Assembly: GCF_000496735.2 (NCBI RefSeq)
Contig: NZ_AYLO01000100.1
Location: forward strand, 1 to 64,000
DNA from: Methyloglobulus morosus KoM1
GTDB taxonomy: Bacteria; Pseudomonadota; Gammaproteobacteria; Methylococcales; Methylomonadaceae
Reading direction: 5' to 3'
Length of the DNA: 64,000 nucleotides
In this document: one piece after another, positions 1 through 10,057 of the stretch
Position numbering within the stretch: the stretch's first letter is position 1
Layout of the letters: each line of letters begins with the position of its first letter
Translations under genes and position numbers: made by a program
Notes under the pieces: model-generated
What the model saw: only the letters and a program-made list of their open reading frames with translations
Told to the model about the DNA's origin: nothing
The model's database searches: none

Positions 1-246
1 GGCGAAATTCCAGCGGCCAAACCAGGGAAATGTTGGGTGTTCATCGAAGACGATTTGATTAATTGGCTGCGCAGCCTCTACAATACTGGTGGGGATGCAA
101 GGCAAGGAGGTCAGGCATTATGCTCTTTAAAAGAAAAGACTCAAAACTCTGGTGGGCGCGTTTTACCACGCCCAACGGCAAACGCCTACGCGTTTCGACT
201 GGGACTGAAAACCGCAAGCAAGCACAGGAATTCGCCGACCAATTGA
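1..246 (+). CDS. Excisionase-like helix-turn-helix protein, C-terminal part (5' end outside window)
   Basis: Frame 1 is open from the first base to a TGA at 244-246, giving 81 residues. The first part (GEIPAAKPGKCWVF, then IEDDLINWLRS) resembles the end of a MerR/AlpA-type winged helix-turn-helix (HTH_17) as found in excisionases and small DNA-binding proteins of integrative elements. The gene overlaps the integrase start at 120 by about 127 bases, a long but plausible overlap for compact element genes; the tail after residue 40 may be of little importance. The N-terminal recognition helix lies left of the window, so the family call rests on a short stretch. If correct, the protein would steer excision or transcription of the element whose integrase follows. 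Confidence 0.55.
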   Translation, partial: GEIPAAKPGKCWVFIEDDLINWLRSLYNTGGDARQGGQALCSLKEKTQNSGGRVLPRPTANAYAFRLGLKTASKHRNSPTN

Positions 247-1112
247 AGGCGAAAACCTGGAATGTCCAGAAATTGGGCGAAAAGCCGGAACGGGGTTGGC
301 AGGAAGCGGTGTTACGCTGGCTGGATGAAACCAGCCATAAAGCAACGCAGAAAGACGACATCGGTCATTTACGTTGGCTTGATCCTTACCTGGGCAGTTT
401 GATGCTGCACAGCATTACCCGCGACATACTCGATGACTTGGTCGTGCGGCGGAAACAGGAAGGGGTCAGCAATGCCACGGTAAACCGGATGTTGGCTGTG
501 GTCAGGGCGATCCTCCGGCGGGCGGCATTGGATTGGGATTGGCTGGATAAAGTCCCGAAGTTCAAGTTGCTGCCAGAACCCAAACGGCGGGTTCGCTGGC
601 TTACGCACGAAGAAGCTGCCCGCCTCATCACGGAATTGCCAGATCATTTGGCGGAGATGGTGCGGTTTACCTTGGCGACCGGGTTGCGGCAAGCCAACGT
701 GACCCAACTTGAATGGGCACAGGTTGACCTGGAAAGACAGTTCGCTTGGATCCATGCCGATCAGGCAAAGGCGAGAAAACCAATTTCGGTGCCGTTAAAT
801 TCAGGGGTTATGTCGGTTCTCACGCGGCAGATAGGCAGGCATCCAACACGGGTGTTCACTTACGAAGGCAAGCCAGTGCGACAGGTGAACACCAAAGCTT
901 GGCGGAATGCATTGAAGCGGGCGGGGATCACTGGCTTTCGCTGGCACGACCTTCGGCATACCTGGGCTTCTTGGCATGTGCAAAACGGGACGCCGCTGAA
1001 TGCGCTCCAGGAACTGGGTGCCTGGGAATCGGCGGACATGGTGCGTCGGTATGGTCACCTTGGGCAAAACCACCTGGCCCACTATGCCGAAAACCTGTGC
1101 CAACCAGATTAA
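120..1112 (+). CDS. Tyrosine-type site-specific recombinase / integrase
   Basis: A 330-residue phage-type integrase that would catalyse strand exchange between the element and its chromosomal attachment site. The ATG at 120 is chosen because AAGGAGG lies at 104-110 with ideal spacing; the open frame extends upstream to a TTG at 63 without a ribosome binding site. The N-terminal third carries an arm-binding and core-binding region. The catalytic domain shows Arg190 (TGLRQANV), the H-x-x-R box His276/Arg279 (WHDLRHTW), Trp302 in the third position and the nucleophile Tyr311 (VRRYGHL), so it looks intact. It ends 67 bases before the 3' end of a tRNA-Thr gene, the classic position of an integrase beside its tRNA target. 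The element therefore lies to the left, beyond the window. Confidence 0.93.
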   Translation: MLFKRKDSKLWWARFTTPNGKRLRVSTGTENRKQAQEFADQLKAKTWNVQKLGEKPERGWQEAVLRWLDETSHKATQKDDIGHLRWLDPYLGSLMLHSITRDILDDLVVRRKQEGVSNATVNRMLAVVRAILRRAALDWDWLDKVPKFKLLPEPKRRVRWLTHEEAARLITELPDHLAEMVRFTLATGLRQANVTQLEWAQVDLERQFAWIHADQAKARKPISVPLNSGVMSVLTRQIGRHPTRVFTYEGKPVRQVNTKAWRNALKRAGITGFRWHDLRHTWASWHVQNGTPLNALQELGAWESADMVRRYGHLGQNHLAHYAENLCQPD

Positions 1113-1179
1113 AATTGGCACGTTTTTGGCACGGTGAGCCGGATACAGTAACTAAAATATCGCTAACTCGTTGAAAAAA

Positions 1180-1255
<76 letters not shown>

Positions 1256-1748
1256 TTTTAATTGACGATTCCTTTAATAACTCAGGAATTCGGGATCGCG
1301 TACACTTCTATCTCGATAACCACCCTTGCACTTTTCAAGCGCGGTTAAATTTAAGTCGAAACCAATGCTGGGAGGTGCGGACAATTTTAAAACATATCAT
1401 TGGGTATGATATCGGTTTTTCCCTCAACTTTTATTGCATTAAGTAATGGAAGTTTTCGCTAAGACAACCCTGATTCGCACCTTATAAAAGAAGCCTTCAT
1501 AAACTCGCCATTTTTTAACGCCGAAATATTTTCCACCTACGCCGCCTGTTAATTATACACCCGAATAAGGCAAGCATTTTAGGAAGAAATTTCCAGCTTC
1601 ATGACCATATACCCTACAAATTGGCAGTTCGGTAAACGAACTGTATTCGCACTGGCGTACAAAGTCTTTTTCGCGCAAATCCAATTGTTATCGGATGGCT
1701 CGTGGCACCAGAATGATTTTGTGCATCCAACTTCGCCAACAAGAACCA
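1256..1748. other. Intergenic stretch without a recognised gene
   Basis: About 490 bases between tRNA-Thr and the DUF411 gene. Short open frames here lack ribosome binding sites and recognisable protein character. I see no tRNA, clear terminator or insertion sequence. It would contain the tRNA-Thr promoter (near 1260-1320, minus strand) and the 3' flank of the DUF411 gene. Confidence 0.6.
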
Positions 1749-2210
1749 TCACTCGGCCTGATAACTGTTAAATACGTGATGCTGATTTTTTTTGTCGAAA
1801 CCGATAACCTCGTAAGCGTCTTTTTTTCCGCCCATTTCCATGCCCGGCGTCCCATTAGGCATACCCGGAACGGTAAGGCCGACAATGTCAGGCTTATTTT
1901 TCAACAGCGTCCTGATATCGCTTGCAGGAACATGACCTTCAACGACATAGCCGTCAACAATGGCAGTATGGCATGAGGCCAGGTCTTGGGTAATACCGTA
2001 CTTGTTTTTGATGGCTTGCACATCGCCTGAGACAATGTCTTTCACATTGAAGTTGTTTTGTTCCAGGTGTTCCACCCACTTCCCGCAGCAACTACAGGTT
2101 GGGCTTCTGTTTACGACTATATCCACCGATTTCTCGGTTTGCTTGCTTTCCGCAAAAATAAAACCCGTATTGACCAGTAATGCAATGGTCAGAAACTGTT
2201 TCGCTTTCAT
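1749..2210 (-). CDS. DUF411 family exported metal-binding protein
   Basis: A 153-residue protein with a signal peptide (MKAKQFLTIALLVNTGFIFA) and the DUF411 hallmarks: a CSCC cysteine cluster in SPTCSCCGKWVEHL near mature residue 20, the segment LASCHTAIVDGYVVEGHVPA, and a GLTVPGMPNGTPGME stretch rich in Gly, Pro and Met. DUF411 proteins are often found near copper and other metal resistance genes and probably bind metal in the periplasm; the exact role is not known. The second ATG (2210) is preferred over the one at 2219 because AGAGAGG sits about 10 bases upstream of it but directly abuts the first. No metal efflux gene is adjacent. Confidence 0.85.
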   Translation of the reverse strand: MKAKQFLTIALLVNTGFIFAESKQTEKSVDIVVNRSPTCSCCGKWVEHLEQNNFNVKDIVSGDVQAIKNKYGITQDLASCHTAIVDGYVVEGHVPASDIRTLLKNKPDIVGLTVPGMPNGTPGMEMGGKKDAYEVIGFDKKNQHHVFNSYQAE

Positions 2211-2274
2211 AATCAACATTCCTCTCTTCGGAAAATGTGCAGGTGAAGATTTTTAAATCAATTGCTATTCGCTT

Positions 2275-2300
2275 GCCCCAGCCCTCTCCCATGGGGAGAG
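2275..2300. repeat. REP-like GC-rich palindrome (copy 1)
   Basis: The sequence contains the hairpin CTCTCCC-AT-GGGGAGAG in a CCCCAGCCCTCTCCC context, between DUF411 and hemE. A related element in the opposite orientation lies at 48915-48947. Such CCCTCTCC...GGAGAGGG elements are a widespread class of short intergenic repeats. Confidence 0.6.
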
Positions 2301-2315
2301 CTTAGGAATTCCTTA

Positions 2316-3383
2316 TCAGGACTTATGATACATCGGGCTGTATTGGTGAACGGCATCCACCATCGCTTTGACGTGATCGGGATTGATGTCCGGGAGGATA
2401 CCGTGCCCTAAATTAAATACATGACCGAAGCCTTGCCCATATTTTTCCAGGATAGTTTTAACTTTATCGACAATATAATCGGGCTGTGCGTACAGCGTAA
2501 TCGGATCCATATTGCCTTGCAGCGCGACCTTATCGCCTACCCTGGCACGGGCCAATTGAATGTCTGTTTGCCAATCCAGGCCTAATGCGTCATAGCCAGC
2601 ATCAGCCATGCTTTCCAGCCATTGTCCGCCGCCTTTAGTGAACAGTATGGTGGGAATTTTATGTTCGCCTGTCTCCGTATTCAACAACGACCGCACTTGT
2701 TTGGCATAATACAATGAAAATTCCGCATAATCTTCGGAGGTTAACATCCCTCCCCAGGTGTCGAATAACATGACGGCCTGCGCACCAGCGGCAATCTGCG
2801 CGTTCAAATACGCTGCCACCGATAAGGCCAGCTTATCCAACATGATGTGCAGATACTTGGGCTGTTCATACATCAGGCTTTTGGCTTTTTGGAAGCTTTT
2901 GCTGCTGCCCCCTTCAATCATATAGGTTGCCAATGTCCATGGGCTACCGGAAAACCCGATGAGCGGTACGCTGCCCCGTAATTCTTTTTTGATTAACCGA
3001 ACGGCATCGACCACGTATCGTAACTCCGTTTCAGGGTCGGGGATGGGCAGGTTGTTGATGTCGGCTACTGTCCTCACCGGATTCTTGAATTTAGGCCCTT
3101 CGCCTTCCGTAAAATATAACCCCAAACCCATCGCATCGGGGATGGTCAGGATGTCGGAAAATAAAATTGCCGCGTCAAAATCAAACCTCCGCAGGGGTTG
3201 CAGGGTAACTTCACAGGCCAACTCAGGGTTGGTACACAGATTAAGGAAACTACCCGCCTGCTCCCTAACCTCCCGGTATTCCGGCAAATAACGTCCAGCT
3301 TGGCGCATCATCCATATCGGCGTGTATTCCACCGGCTGTTTCAATAACGCCCGGATAAAGGTATCGTTTTTTAGTGTCGTCAT
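2316..3383 (-). CDS. hemE: Uroporphyrinogen decarboxylase
   Basis: A 355-residue cytosolic enzyme of haem and sirohaem/chlorin supply; it decarboxylates the four acetate side chains of uroporphyrinogen III to give coproporphyrinogen III. Full family length. The N-terminal signature [15 protein letters not shown] with the substrate-binding arginines is intact, as are [12 protein letters not shown] (active-site Asp) and the [17 protein letters not shown] segment. The start follows the damX stop by a single base, so the two are probably translationally linked. It forms the tail of the aroK-aroB-damX-hemE run, an order shared with many gammaproteobacteria. Confidence 0.97.
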   Translation of the reverse strand: MTTLKNDTFIRALLKQPVEYTPIWMMRQAGRYLPEYREVREQAGSFLNLCTNPELACEVTLQPLRRFDFDAAILFSDILTIPDAMGLGLYFTEGEGPKFKNPVRTVADINNLPIPDPETELRYVVDAVRLIKKELRGSVPLIGFSGSPWTLATYMIEGGSSKSFQKAKSLMYEQPKYLHIMLDKLALSVAAYLNAQIAAGAQAVMLFDTWGGMLTSEDYAEFSLYYAKQVRSLLNTETGEHKIPTILFTKGGGQWLESMADAGYDALGLDWQTDIQLARARVGDKVALQGNMDPITLYAQPDYIVDKVKTILEKYGQGFGHVFNLGHGILPDINPDHVKAMVDAVHQYSPMYHKS

Positions 3384-3384
3384 T

Positions 3385-4881
3385 TTAATCAGGCGTATCG
3401 GTTGGGATTGTGGCGTTGATTTCAGATTGGACTACGCCTATTTTACGCAACCAAGTTTTCTGCAACTCTTTGGGCAACGTGTTTATGTCCGCTTTAGCCA
3501 GTTCCGGGCTGGCGAACGAGCCGTAAAGCAAGACGAATCTGTCCCTGCCGCTTCTAGTTTTAGTTTTTAGGTAGCGCAAGTTTTGCCCTACTGCCTGATG
3601 CCTTTGCATAACTTGGATGATGGCTTGTTCATTTGATAAGGCCATAAGTTGTAGCGTGTAGTTTTCAATGGGCTGTTCTAATAGCCATCGTTCACCGGCA
3701 TCCAGCGCGACCGAAGGATCAAGTTGAACCTGACGGCCTGAATCCGCACCTATTTCTGCCGCCTTTGGCGTATCATTGGCTAAAGGTTGACTGGGGGGGG
3801 CTACGACAGGTGCTGGATGGGGTGCTTGTAATGGGGTATCGTTATGTTTCAAACCTTCTTCAATAGCCTCCCGGCTGTGCATGTCATTGATGACATCATT
3901 CCTGATGCCGGTTAATGGGGCATTATTCAATGATTCCACAGGTTTTTGGGGTTGGGATGAGGTAGCTTGGGACGCAGGGATTTCCGGTGCCTGGGCAACA
4001 GTTTGCGGTTGAACGGCCTGCGCCGGAACTGCTGGCTGCTGAATAGTTGGCTTAGTTTTCGGGGTGGCTATGGCTACGGTAGTTTCTGGGGCGGCTTTTT
4101 TGGGCCTGGAACTCCACCACTGCACACCCAATGCCAAAACAATTAATACAGCAACGGCAGAAAACAAGATAGTCTTGGAATAATCCTTTTTGTTGTCATC
4201 GGTTGCTGGTAAATGGGCCAGTATATTCCCAGGTATGCCATGCGTTTCACGATAAAGCGAAGCAACCATACTTTCGTTGATGGCACTGAACTGGATACGT
4301 GGGTTAGGCAAAGTCGATAAATATTCCAGGAAATCCCCGCATTGTTTTTCAGACAATGGCGGGATGTCGATTTGATAACAATCATCAATCGCGGGATCCG
4401 TGCCGTTCTTTAAATATATTTCACTGTGCGTCAATGTGAGAATGACCCTTAAAACGGGCTTTCTTTCCGCATAGGAAATGATTTTTTCAATCAACCCGGG
4501 CGCCAAGTTTCCGGCATCATCAATCACTAAAACGATTTTATTATGACGGGCAGCAATTTTGTCAAACGCATTTGCCAGAGGCAACGATTTAAGGTCGGGC
4601 ATATACTGGGCGATATTTTCACCCAATATTTCCTGAATCTTTTCCATGCTTAATGAATTGTCGCCTTTTAGCCAACAAAAAATCCAGGATTCGGTAGTGG
4701 TTTCCTGAAATCTCTTGAGCAACCGGCTCTTGCCAACGCCTTCCGGCCCACAAATGATAACCGTATGCGCCAAGTTGGCGACAAGATGTGTCAGCAATTC
4801 AAGCTTCTGGACGCGTTCCCTGCTAATTAACGGATTGCCGGAAACCGTCACAGTCCTTTGCATATTGAGTTGGGTTTTCAA
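3385..4881 (-). CDS. damX: DamX-like AAA ATPase with SPOR domain
   Basis: A 498-residue protein with an N-terminal ATPase domain (Walker [10 protein letters not shown] at 44-52, Walker B VLVIDDA near 117-123), one membrane segment near 238-257, a long Pro/Ala/Gln-rich linker and a C-terminal SPOR domain (about 410-490, beginning [10 protein letters not shown]). SPOR domains bind denuded septal peptidoglycan, and DamX in E. coli is a divisome accessory protein. The ATPase is expected in the cytoplasm and SPOR in the periplasm. E. coli DamX is shorter and lacks an obvious P-loop; this ATPase-SPOR form is more like the GspA/ExeA-type fusions. The position directly after aroB supports the name. 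Confidence 0.88.
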   Translation of the reverse strand: MKTQLNMQRTVTVSGNPLISRERVQKLELLTHLVANLAHTVIICGPEGVGKSRLLKRFQETTTESWIFCWLKGDNSLSMEKIQEILGENIAQYMPDLKSLPLANAFDKIAARHNKIVLVIDDAGNLAPGLIEKIISYAERKPVLRVILTLTHSEIYLKNGTDPAIDDCYQIDIPPLSEKQCGDFLEYLSTLPNPRIQFSAINESMVASLYRETHGIPGNILAHLPATDDNKKDYSKTILFSAVAVLIVLALGVQWWSSRPKKAAPETTVAIATPKTKPTIQQPAVPAQAVQPQTVAQAPEIPASQATSSQPQKPVESLNNAPLTGIRNDVINDMHSREAIEEGLKHNDTPLQAPHPAPVVAPPSQPLANDTPKAAEIGADSGRQVQLDPSVALDAGERWLLEQPIENYTLQLMALSNEQAIIQVMQRHQAVGQNLRYLKTKTRSGRDRFVLLYGSFASPELAKADINTLPKELQKTWLRKIGVVQSEINATIPTDTPD

Positions 4882-4886
4882 AATAA

Positions 4887-5966
4887 TCAGCTTTTGTAAG
4901 ATTCTAGGGTCAAACGCAATAACTGTTCATCAACGCCAACAGGCAGCGTAGCTTGCCCAATGGCTTTTAGCAAAATGAGCCTAATTTCGCCATCAACATT
5001 TTTCTTGTCTACCGACATCAATTGCAAAAATTGCTCAGTGCTAAGAGCGTCCGGCGGATACACGGGAAGCCTTGCCTTTTTTAACAGCGCCTTTATTTTT
5101 CCCATCTCGTTATCGCTTAACCAGCCTTTCCGTCTTGATAGATCCGCCGCTTGGCATATCCCGATGGCAACCGCTTCACCATGTAAATACTCACCATAAC
5201 CCAGCCCTGTTTCTATCGCATGGCCAAAGGTATGGCCCAAATTCAAAGTTGCCCTAATGCCCGACTCGGTCTCGTCTTCCGCAACGACCTCCGCTTTATT
5301 CATGCAGGAGCGTTCTATAGCGTATGCCAGCGCTTTCTTATCCCTAACTAACAGCGCATCCATATTATCGTCTAACCAGTCAAAAAATTCAGCATCCCTA
5401 ATAAGGCCGTATTTAATGACCTCAGCAAGTCCGGCGGACAATTGGCGATCATCCAACGTATCAAGGACACCGGTATCAGCGATGACGCACTGCGGCTGAT
5501 AAAATGCGCCGATCATATTTTTGCCAAGCGGGTGATTGACTCCCGTTTTCCCACCGACAGAGGAGTCCACTTGCGCCAGCAAGGTCGTGGGTATTTGGAT
5601 AAAGGGAATGCCGCGCTGGTAACACGCTGCCGCAAATCCGCCCATATCCCCTATCACGCCGCCACCCAAGGCAATCAAGGTCGCATTCCGGCCAAATTTG
5701 TTTGCCAATAAGGTATCGAATATTTGGTTGAGGACATCCAGCGACTTGTATTGTTCCCCGTCTGGCAGGATGACCTGTGCCGTATTGTACGCCCTAAGTT
5801 GCATCAAAACCCTGTGCAAATATAAGGGCGCAACCGTTTCGTTCGTCACCAGCAGCACTTGCTTACCTTTAATGTGCCGTGCATAACATTCAACCTGATC
5901 CAGCAAATCAGGACCTATGTATATGGGATAACTGCGTTCACCTAACGCTACTTGAAGTGTGTTCAT
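4887..5966 (-). CDS. aroB: 3-dehydroquinate synthase
   Basis: A 359-residue NAD- and metal-dependent enzyme that converts DAHP to 3-dehydroquinate, the second step of the shikimate pathway. Visible family features include the glycine-rich [16 protein letters not shown] nucleotide region near 95-115, the substrate loop [14 protein letters not shown], and the metal ligands in AEVIKYG and [11 protein letters not shown]. Length is normal. It lies 3 bases after aroK and 5 bases before damX, so the genes form one operon. The final step of aroK and this gene together supply aromatic amino acid precursors. Confidence 0.97.
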   Translation of the reverse strand: MNTLQVALGERSYPIYIGPDLLDQVECYARHIKGKQVLLVTNETVAPLYLHRVLMQLRAYNTAQVILPDGEQYKSLDVLNQIFDTLLANKFGRNATLIALGGGVIGDMGGFAAACYQRGIPFIQIPTTLLAQVDSSVGGKTGVNHPLGKNMIGAFYQPQCVIADTGVLDTLDDRQLSAGLAEVIKYGLIRDAEFFDWLDDNMDALLVRDKKALAYAIERSCMNKAEVVAEDETESGIRATLNLGHTFGHAIETGLGYGEYLHGEAVAIGICQAADLSRRKGWLSDNEMGKIKALLKKARLPVYPPDALSTEQFLQLMSVDKKNVDGEIRLILLKAIGQATLPVGVDEQLLRLTLESYKS

Positions 5967-5969
5967 TTC

Positions 5970-6521
5970 TTATTGGCTTGCTTGATTGACCGCCCTGTAA
6001 TCTTCCAAAATCCGGCTGACTACAGTTTTGCTCTTGAGGACACCGGTATCTATCTTGAAATTGGCGCAGGACAAATATAAGGCTTGTCGCTGCTCAAACA
6101 GATATTGCAAGTTCTCCTTAGGGTTATCCGCCTTTAATAAAGGCCGCTGGGTATCCCTGCGGGTACGCTCCAATATCCTATCCACAGAACATTGCAAATA
6201 GACGATATAACCATTCTCTTTAAGCAGCTTCCGGTTTTCTTCCCGTAAAATTGCACCACCGCCAGTTGCCAGCACGATGCCTTGCAATTGGGTCAACTTC
6301 TCGATCATTTTCTGCTCGCGATCCCTGAAACCTTGTTCGCCTTCAAATTCAAAGATGGTGGGAATATCGACACCCGTATTCTCTTCGATGGCTTTGTCGC
6401 TGTCGTAAAACGGCACGGCCAGGGCTTTCGCCAATTGCCTGCCAATAGTGGTTTTACCAGCGCCCATAAGGCCTATCAGGTATATATTCTCCGAGGTCAT
6501 CTGGGCTATATTACAACGCAT
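5970..6521 (-). CDS. aroK: Shikimate kinase I
   Basis: A small P-loop kinase (183 residues from the first ATG) that phosphorylates shikimate at O3 using ATP. Walker A GLMGAGKTTIG spans residues 17-27, the shikimate-binding DSDKAIEE and FRDREQKM segments follow, then the GGGAI loop and the lid RRDTQRPLL. The start is uncertain: the ATG at 6521 lies right against the T-run of a strong hairpin (6523-6548), while Met8 (ATG at 6500) would give the more usual N-terminus MTSENIYLIG. Neither has a good ribosome binding site. It heads the aroK-aroB-damX-hemE run, directly downstream of pilQ. Confidence 0.95.
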   Translation of the reverse strand: MRCNIAQMTSENIYLIGLMGAGKTTIGRQLAKALAVPFYDSDKAIEENTGVDIPTIFEFEGEQGFRDREQKMIEKLTQLQGIVLATGGGAILREENRKLLKENGYIVYLQCSVDRILERTRRDTQRPLLKADNPKENLQYLFEQRQALYLSCANFKIDTGVLKSKTVVSRILEDYRAVNQASQ

Positions 6522-6522
6522 T

Positions 6523-6548
6523 AAAAAAGGGGCATTATGCCCCTTTTT
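6523..6548 (-). terminator. Terminator/attenuator hairpin between pilQ and aroK
   Basis: GGGGCA-TTA-TGCCCC forms a 6-bp GC stem flanked by A/T tracts that extend it. On the minus strand it ends in TTTTTT, as in an intrinsic terminator. It lies 19 bases after the pilQ stop and directly before the first aroK ATG. It therefore probably ends most pil transcripts, with partial read-through into aroK. Confidence 0.8.
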
Positions 6549-6566
6549 CGTCCCGAGTTGAAGCGG

Positions 6567-8867
6567 TCAGTTTACCGCCACATTGTCTTTTACGATTTTC
6601 GGCGTAACAAAAATTAGCAACTCATTTTTGTCGTCCTGCTTTATTGTCCGCTTAAACAAGAAACCTACGCCTGGTAAATCACCAAAAAACGGCACTTTAT
6701 TAAGGTTATTGTTTAGAGTCCCTTGAAATACCCCTCCCAAAACGACGGTTTCCCCATCCATGACATGGACATTCGTTTCCAGTTGCTGGGTATTGATACC
6801 GGGCGCTGTCGCCCCGGCGACGATAGATGGCGCATCTTTTGTGACCCTTAATGCCATCACCACGCTACCGCTCGGCGTAATTTGTGGCGTCACATCCAGC
6901 ACCAATGCCGCATCGACAAAGATGGTCGTGGTACCTAGGTTGCCGCTCGTCGTTTGATAGGGAATTTGCACACCGGACTTTATGGTTGCCCTGCACCGAT
7001 CTGATGTCAACACCCTGGGATTTGACAGCAATTCACCTTGGTTCTGATCTTGCAAGGCCGACAATTCAAGATTTAACACATAGTCAGCCCCTCTCGCCAG
7101 CGTCATTCCTAATGCACCGTAAGGATTAGCCGTAGTCCCTAACTCCACTAGCGTATCTGTGACAGTGGTAGCACCAGACGTGCTGTTTCCTTGAGTCCCA
7201 AGACCGCCTATCGCAAATTTTTTACCGTCCCCTGCGCTGCCTTGTTTTGCCACGCCAAACCTTACGCCCAGTTGCTTCGCAAAATTATTATTTGCAGCCG
7301 CTATCCTGACTTCAATCATCACTTGCCGTACGGGCAGATCCAGCCTACGAATTAATTTTTTGGCTTCTTCCAATTTCTTTGCCGTCTCACGAATGATCAA
7401 GGTGTTTGTCCTGGCATCGACAACGGCCGAACCACGGCCGGACAGGATCTTGAATCTTTCATTTTGGGCGTTACCTCCTTGACCTTGGGCTTGAGCTTGG
7501 CCTTGTTGACCTTGACCGTAGCTTTGTGAGCCCGGTGTCAATGAACTCGCGGATGCTGTGGTCGCACCACCAGAGGTCGAGCCGGAACCAGTGAGCCCAG
7601 ACCCGCAAGCGCCAAAAGCCCCGGTATCCAGCCCATTCAACAAATTCCTGAAATTTTCCGCCCGGGCATAATTGATTTTAATGTACTCCGTTACCAAAGG
7701 TTCCAGTTGCTCAACGACTTTTTCTGTCGCTTCTTGTTTTTCTTTGTATTCTTTAATCCTGCCGACTGGCGCAATCAGGATGACATTGCCCGATTCAAAT
7801 TTTTCCAAGCCCTTGGTCATCATGATGAAATCCAGCGCTTCATCCCAAGGCACGTCGTCCATTTTTAAGGTGATGGTGCCGGCCACATCATCGCCAGCCA
7901 CCACGTTTTGCCCGGTAAACTCAGCCAAGATGGCGATTACGCTGCGTATGTCAATGTCTTGAAAGTTTAGGGATAACCGGTCCCCTTTGTATTTTTCCCT
8001 TTTGCTATCGAGAATTTCTTTCTCTTCACTTGTCAAAGGACGAAATTCAACTGTCAACAAGCCCTCGGATTGAAACAGGGAATAATCATACAGGCTATTT
8101 TGCATCCCTGCGGTGATGGTCGTTTCCCGGCTTGAAGAGGTTGCTGCAATCGTTTTGACCGGTGTTGCGAATTCAGAAACGTCCAGGCGCTTAGCCAAGT
8201 TATCGGGAAGCCGCGTGTTGACAAAACTTAGGACGACATTGCCGCCCTCTTCGCGCGTATTTACGATGGTATCGGGATTTTCCAGAGAAACCAGGATACG
8301 CCCTTCGCCATTATCGCCACGCTTGAAATCGATGCCCCTGATGCCTTGCTCAGGTATTAGGCCTGCTGCGACCGAAGATGGTGTCGATTTTCTTATAAAT
8401 GGTCGAGTGACCGACGCAACGGGCATGTGCTGGGCTGATTGTGAATGCTTTAAAGACAGCAATACCCTATTGCCTTCAATCTTGGTGTCAAATGGCATAG
8501 ATTCCGCTAAATTAACCACCACGCGAACCCTATCCGCCGCTTCCGCCACATAAATACTGCTCACTGAACCTTGGTTTATAGGGAACATTTTTTTCTCAAG
8601 GCCATTGGCTACACCCGGAAAATCCAACGCTATCCGTGCGGGATTATCAGTCTGGAAGACTTTGGGCGCAATGGCAGGCCCAGTCATTTCCATCTGTATC
8701 TGTAGTTTATCCCCAGGCATTGAAGCAACGTCAATACTCGAAATAGCAAGACCAGCAGCATTAACAAAAGTAATTTGGAACATCAATAACAATACGCTCA
8801 AACAAATGTACGCATCCCTATGTCGCACCATTCTGCCACCCATCATATCACCCTGTTTAATATTCAT
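6567..8867 (-). CDS. pilQ: Type IV pilus secretin PilQ
   Basis: A 766-residue outer-membrane secretin through which type IV pili exit. After an N-terminal extension there is a hydrophobic signal segment (VRHRDAYICLSVLLLMFQ). Two AMIN domains follow (about 40-140 and 170-280; peptidoglycan binding), then an STN domain (DIDIRSVIAILAEFTGQNVV) and N-domains. Between them is a low-complexity Gly/Ser/Gln insert (about 415-470) of the kind that forms a flexible loop. The C-terminal secretin core ends with GVGFLFKRTIKQDDKNELLI, the family signature. The start at 8867 has GAGGG upstream at good spacing. It is the last gene of pilMNOPQ. Confidence 0.97.
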   Translation of the reverse strand: MNIKQGDMMGGRMVRHRDAYICLSVLLLMFQITFVNAAGLAISSIDVASMPGDKLQIQMEMTGPAIAPKVFQTDNPARIALDFPGVANGLEKKMFPINQGSVSSIYVAEAADRVRVVVNLAESMPFDTKIEGNRVLLSLKHSQSAQHMPVASVTRPFIRKSTPSSVAAGLIPEQGIRGIDFKRGDNGEGRILVSLENPDTIVNTREEGGNVVLSFVNTRLPDNLAKRLDVSEFATPVKTIAATSSSRETTITAGMQNSLYDYSLFQSEGLLTVEFRPLTSEEKEILDSKREKYKGDRLSLNFQDIDIRSVIAILAEFTGQNVVAGDDVAGTITLKMDDVPWDEALDFIMMTKGLEKFESGNVILIAPVGRIKEYKEKQEATEKVVEQLEPLVTEYIKINYARAENFRNLLNGLDTGAFGACGSGLTGSGSTSGGATTASASSLTPGSQSYGQGQQGQAQAQGQGGNAQNERFKILSGRGSAVVDARTNTLIIRETAKKLEEAKKLIRRLDLPVRQVMIEVRIAAANNNFAKQLGVRFGVAKQGSAGDGKKFAIGGLGTQGNSTSGATTVTDTLVELGTTANPYGALGMTLARGADYVLNLELSALQDQNQGELLSNPRVLTSDRCRATIKSGVQIPYQTTSGNLGTTTIFVDAALVLDVTPQITPSGSVVMALRVTKDAPSIVAGATAPGINTQQLETNVHVMDGETVVLGGVFQGTLNNNLNKVPFFGDLPGVGFLFKRTIKQDDKNELLIFVTPKIVKDNVAVN

Positions 8868-8882
8868 TTGTTACCCTCAAAA

Positions 8883-9443
8883 TCACTCTGTTAAAGCTAA
8901 TGAAGTTTGTTGTTCTCGCCAGGTGCCAGGCGTGTCAGGAACAATTTCCATTAATTCAATCTTATCGGTCAATATGCGGATAATTTTCCCGTAATTCTTG
9001 CCCATGTAGTTGCCGACTTGTACACGATAAATAGTCTTATCGCTCGCTTTTACCAAGCCCCATAAATTGCCCTTCATGACGACTGTACCCACCATTCTCA
9101 GGCTATCAAGCGGAAATGCCTCCAATTCTTCTTTACGCCTTGAGGTGTCAGGTTTAATGCCGTTTCCGGCAGCAACTTGTGCCTCATCGGCTTCTTGGGT
9201 CTCGCTAATGGGTTTAAAGGGGTCACGTAACCCTTCCGGTTTAAACACAAAGGGTTCGACTGTCTTTATTTCCGGTAACGGCTCAATGGTTCCCTTAGGC
9301 CTGGCATTAACGTCCGCTATGTATTGCTTAAGATCAGAAAAGCCGTCATCGCCACAACCAACTAGCACAATCGAGATAACCAGCGAGAACAGCACCCAAT
9401 TTAGGCACCTAAGGCTTATAACATATAACTGTTTTTCACCCAT
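8883..9443 (-). CDS. pilP: Type IV pilus assembly lipoprotein PilP
   Basis: A 186-residue inner-membrane lipoprotein that links the PilMNO platform to the PilQ secretin. The hydrophobic leader ends in the lipobox LVGC with Cys30. The C-terminal beta-sandwich domain is recognisable from FPLDSLRMVGTVVMKGNLWG onward. Its ATG overlaps the pilO stop by one base, which suggests translational coupling, and pilQ follows after 15 bases. Confidence 0.95.
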   Translation of the reverse strand: MGEKQLYVISLRCLNWVLFSLVISIVLVGCGDDGFSDLKQYIADVNARPKGTIEPLPEIKTVEPFVFKPEGLRDPFKPISETQEADEAQVAAGNGIKPDTSRRKEELEAFPLDSLRMVGTVVMKGNLWGLVKASDKTIYRVQVGNYMGKNYGKIIRILTDKIELMEIVPDTPGTWREQQTSLALTE

Positions 9444-10057
9444 TACTTACCTCCCCTTGTTCTTACTCCGGGAGTGCTTACTTCTGTTAATTGTTCGTTA
9501 TATGTCTTGACTGTTGCATCCATTAACATCGTATCATCCTTGCCGACCGGTGAGATTTTCACATCATGCACAGTAACGATTCTGGGCAGTGCCGCCAACC
9601 CGCTGACAAACAGGCTTAGTTCCTCATATTTGCCGACGACCTGTATATTGATGGGCAGTTCCGAGTAGAAATCCCGCGCAATCGGCGCACCCGGCCTGAA
9701 CAACCTGAATTCCAACCCGCTCGCCAAGCCGGTTTGGGAAATATCGACCAACAGGCTAGCCACTTCCTCTTTTGTTGGCATCTGTTTGATCATGATAGCC
9801 AAGGATGTTTCTATTTGTGCCAGCTGATCCCGGTAATCCTGGAGGTTGGCCGCTTTTTTTTGTTTGCTTTCAAAATCGCTTTTTAGGTCAACTTCTTGTT
9901 TTTCTAATGCTTCAAGTTCCTCTATTTGCCCTGCCGTATCCAGGTAAAAGCCGGCTGCACCCACCACAATACAAATTAGCGCGGCTATGGCTACCTTGAC
10001 GGGGAAAGGCCATGTCCCTGAAGCGTTTATGTCCCAATTTATTTCCGACAGGTTCAT
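9443..10057 (-). CDS. pilO: Type IV pilus assembly protein PilO
   Basis: A 204-residue bitopic inner-membrane protein. It has a short cytoplasmic N-terminus, one membrane segment (about 22-42, VAIAALICIVVGAAGFYLD), a coiled coil (about 45-95) and a periplasmic ferredoxin-like domain. It pairs with PilN in the alignment subcomplex. The start overlaps the pilN stop by 4 bases. Length and layout match the family. Confidence 0.94.
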   Translation of the reverse strand: MNLSEINWDINASGTWPFPVKVAIAALICIVVGAAGFYLDTAGQIEELEALEKQEVDLKSDFESKQKKAANLQDYRDQLAQIETSLAIMIKQMPTKEEVASLLVDISQTGLASGLEFRLFRPGAPIARDFYSELPINIQVVGKYEELSLFVSGLAALPRIVTVHDVKISPVGKDDTMLMDATVKTYNEQLTEVSTPGVRTRGGK

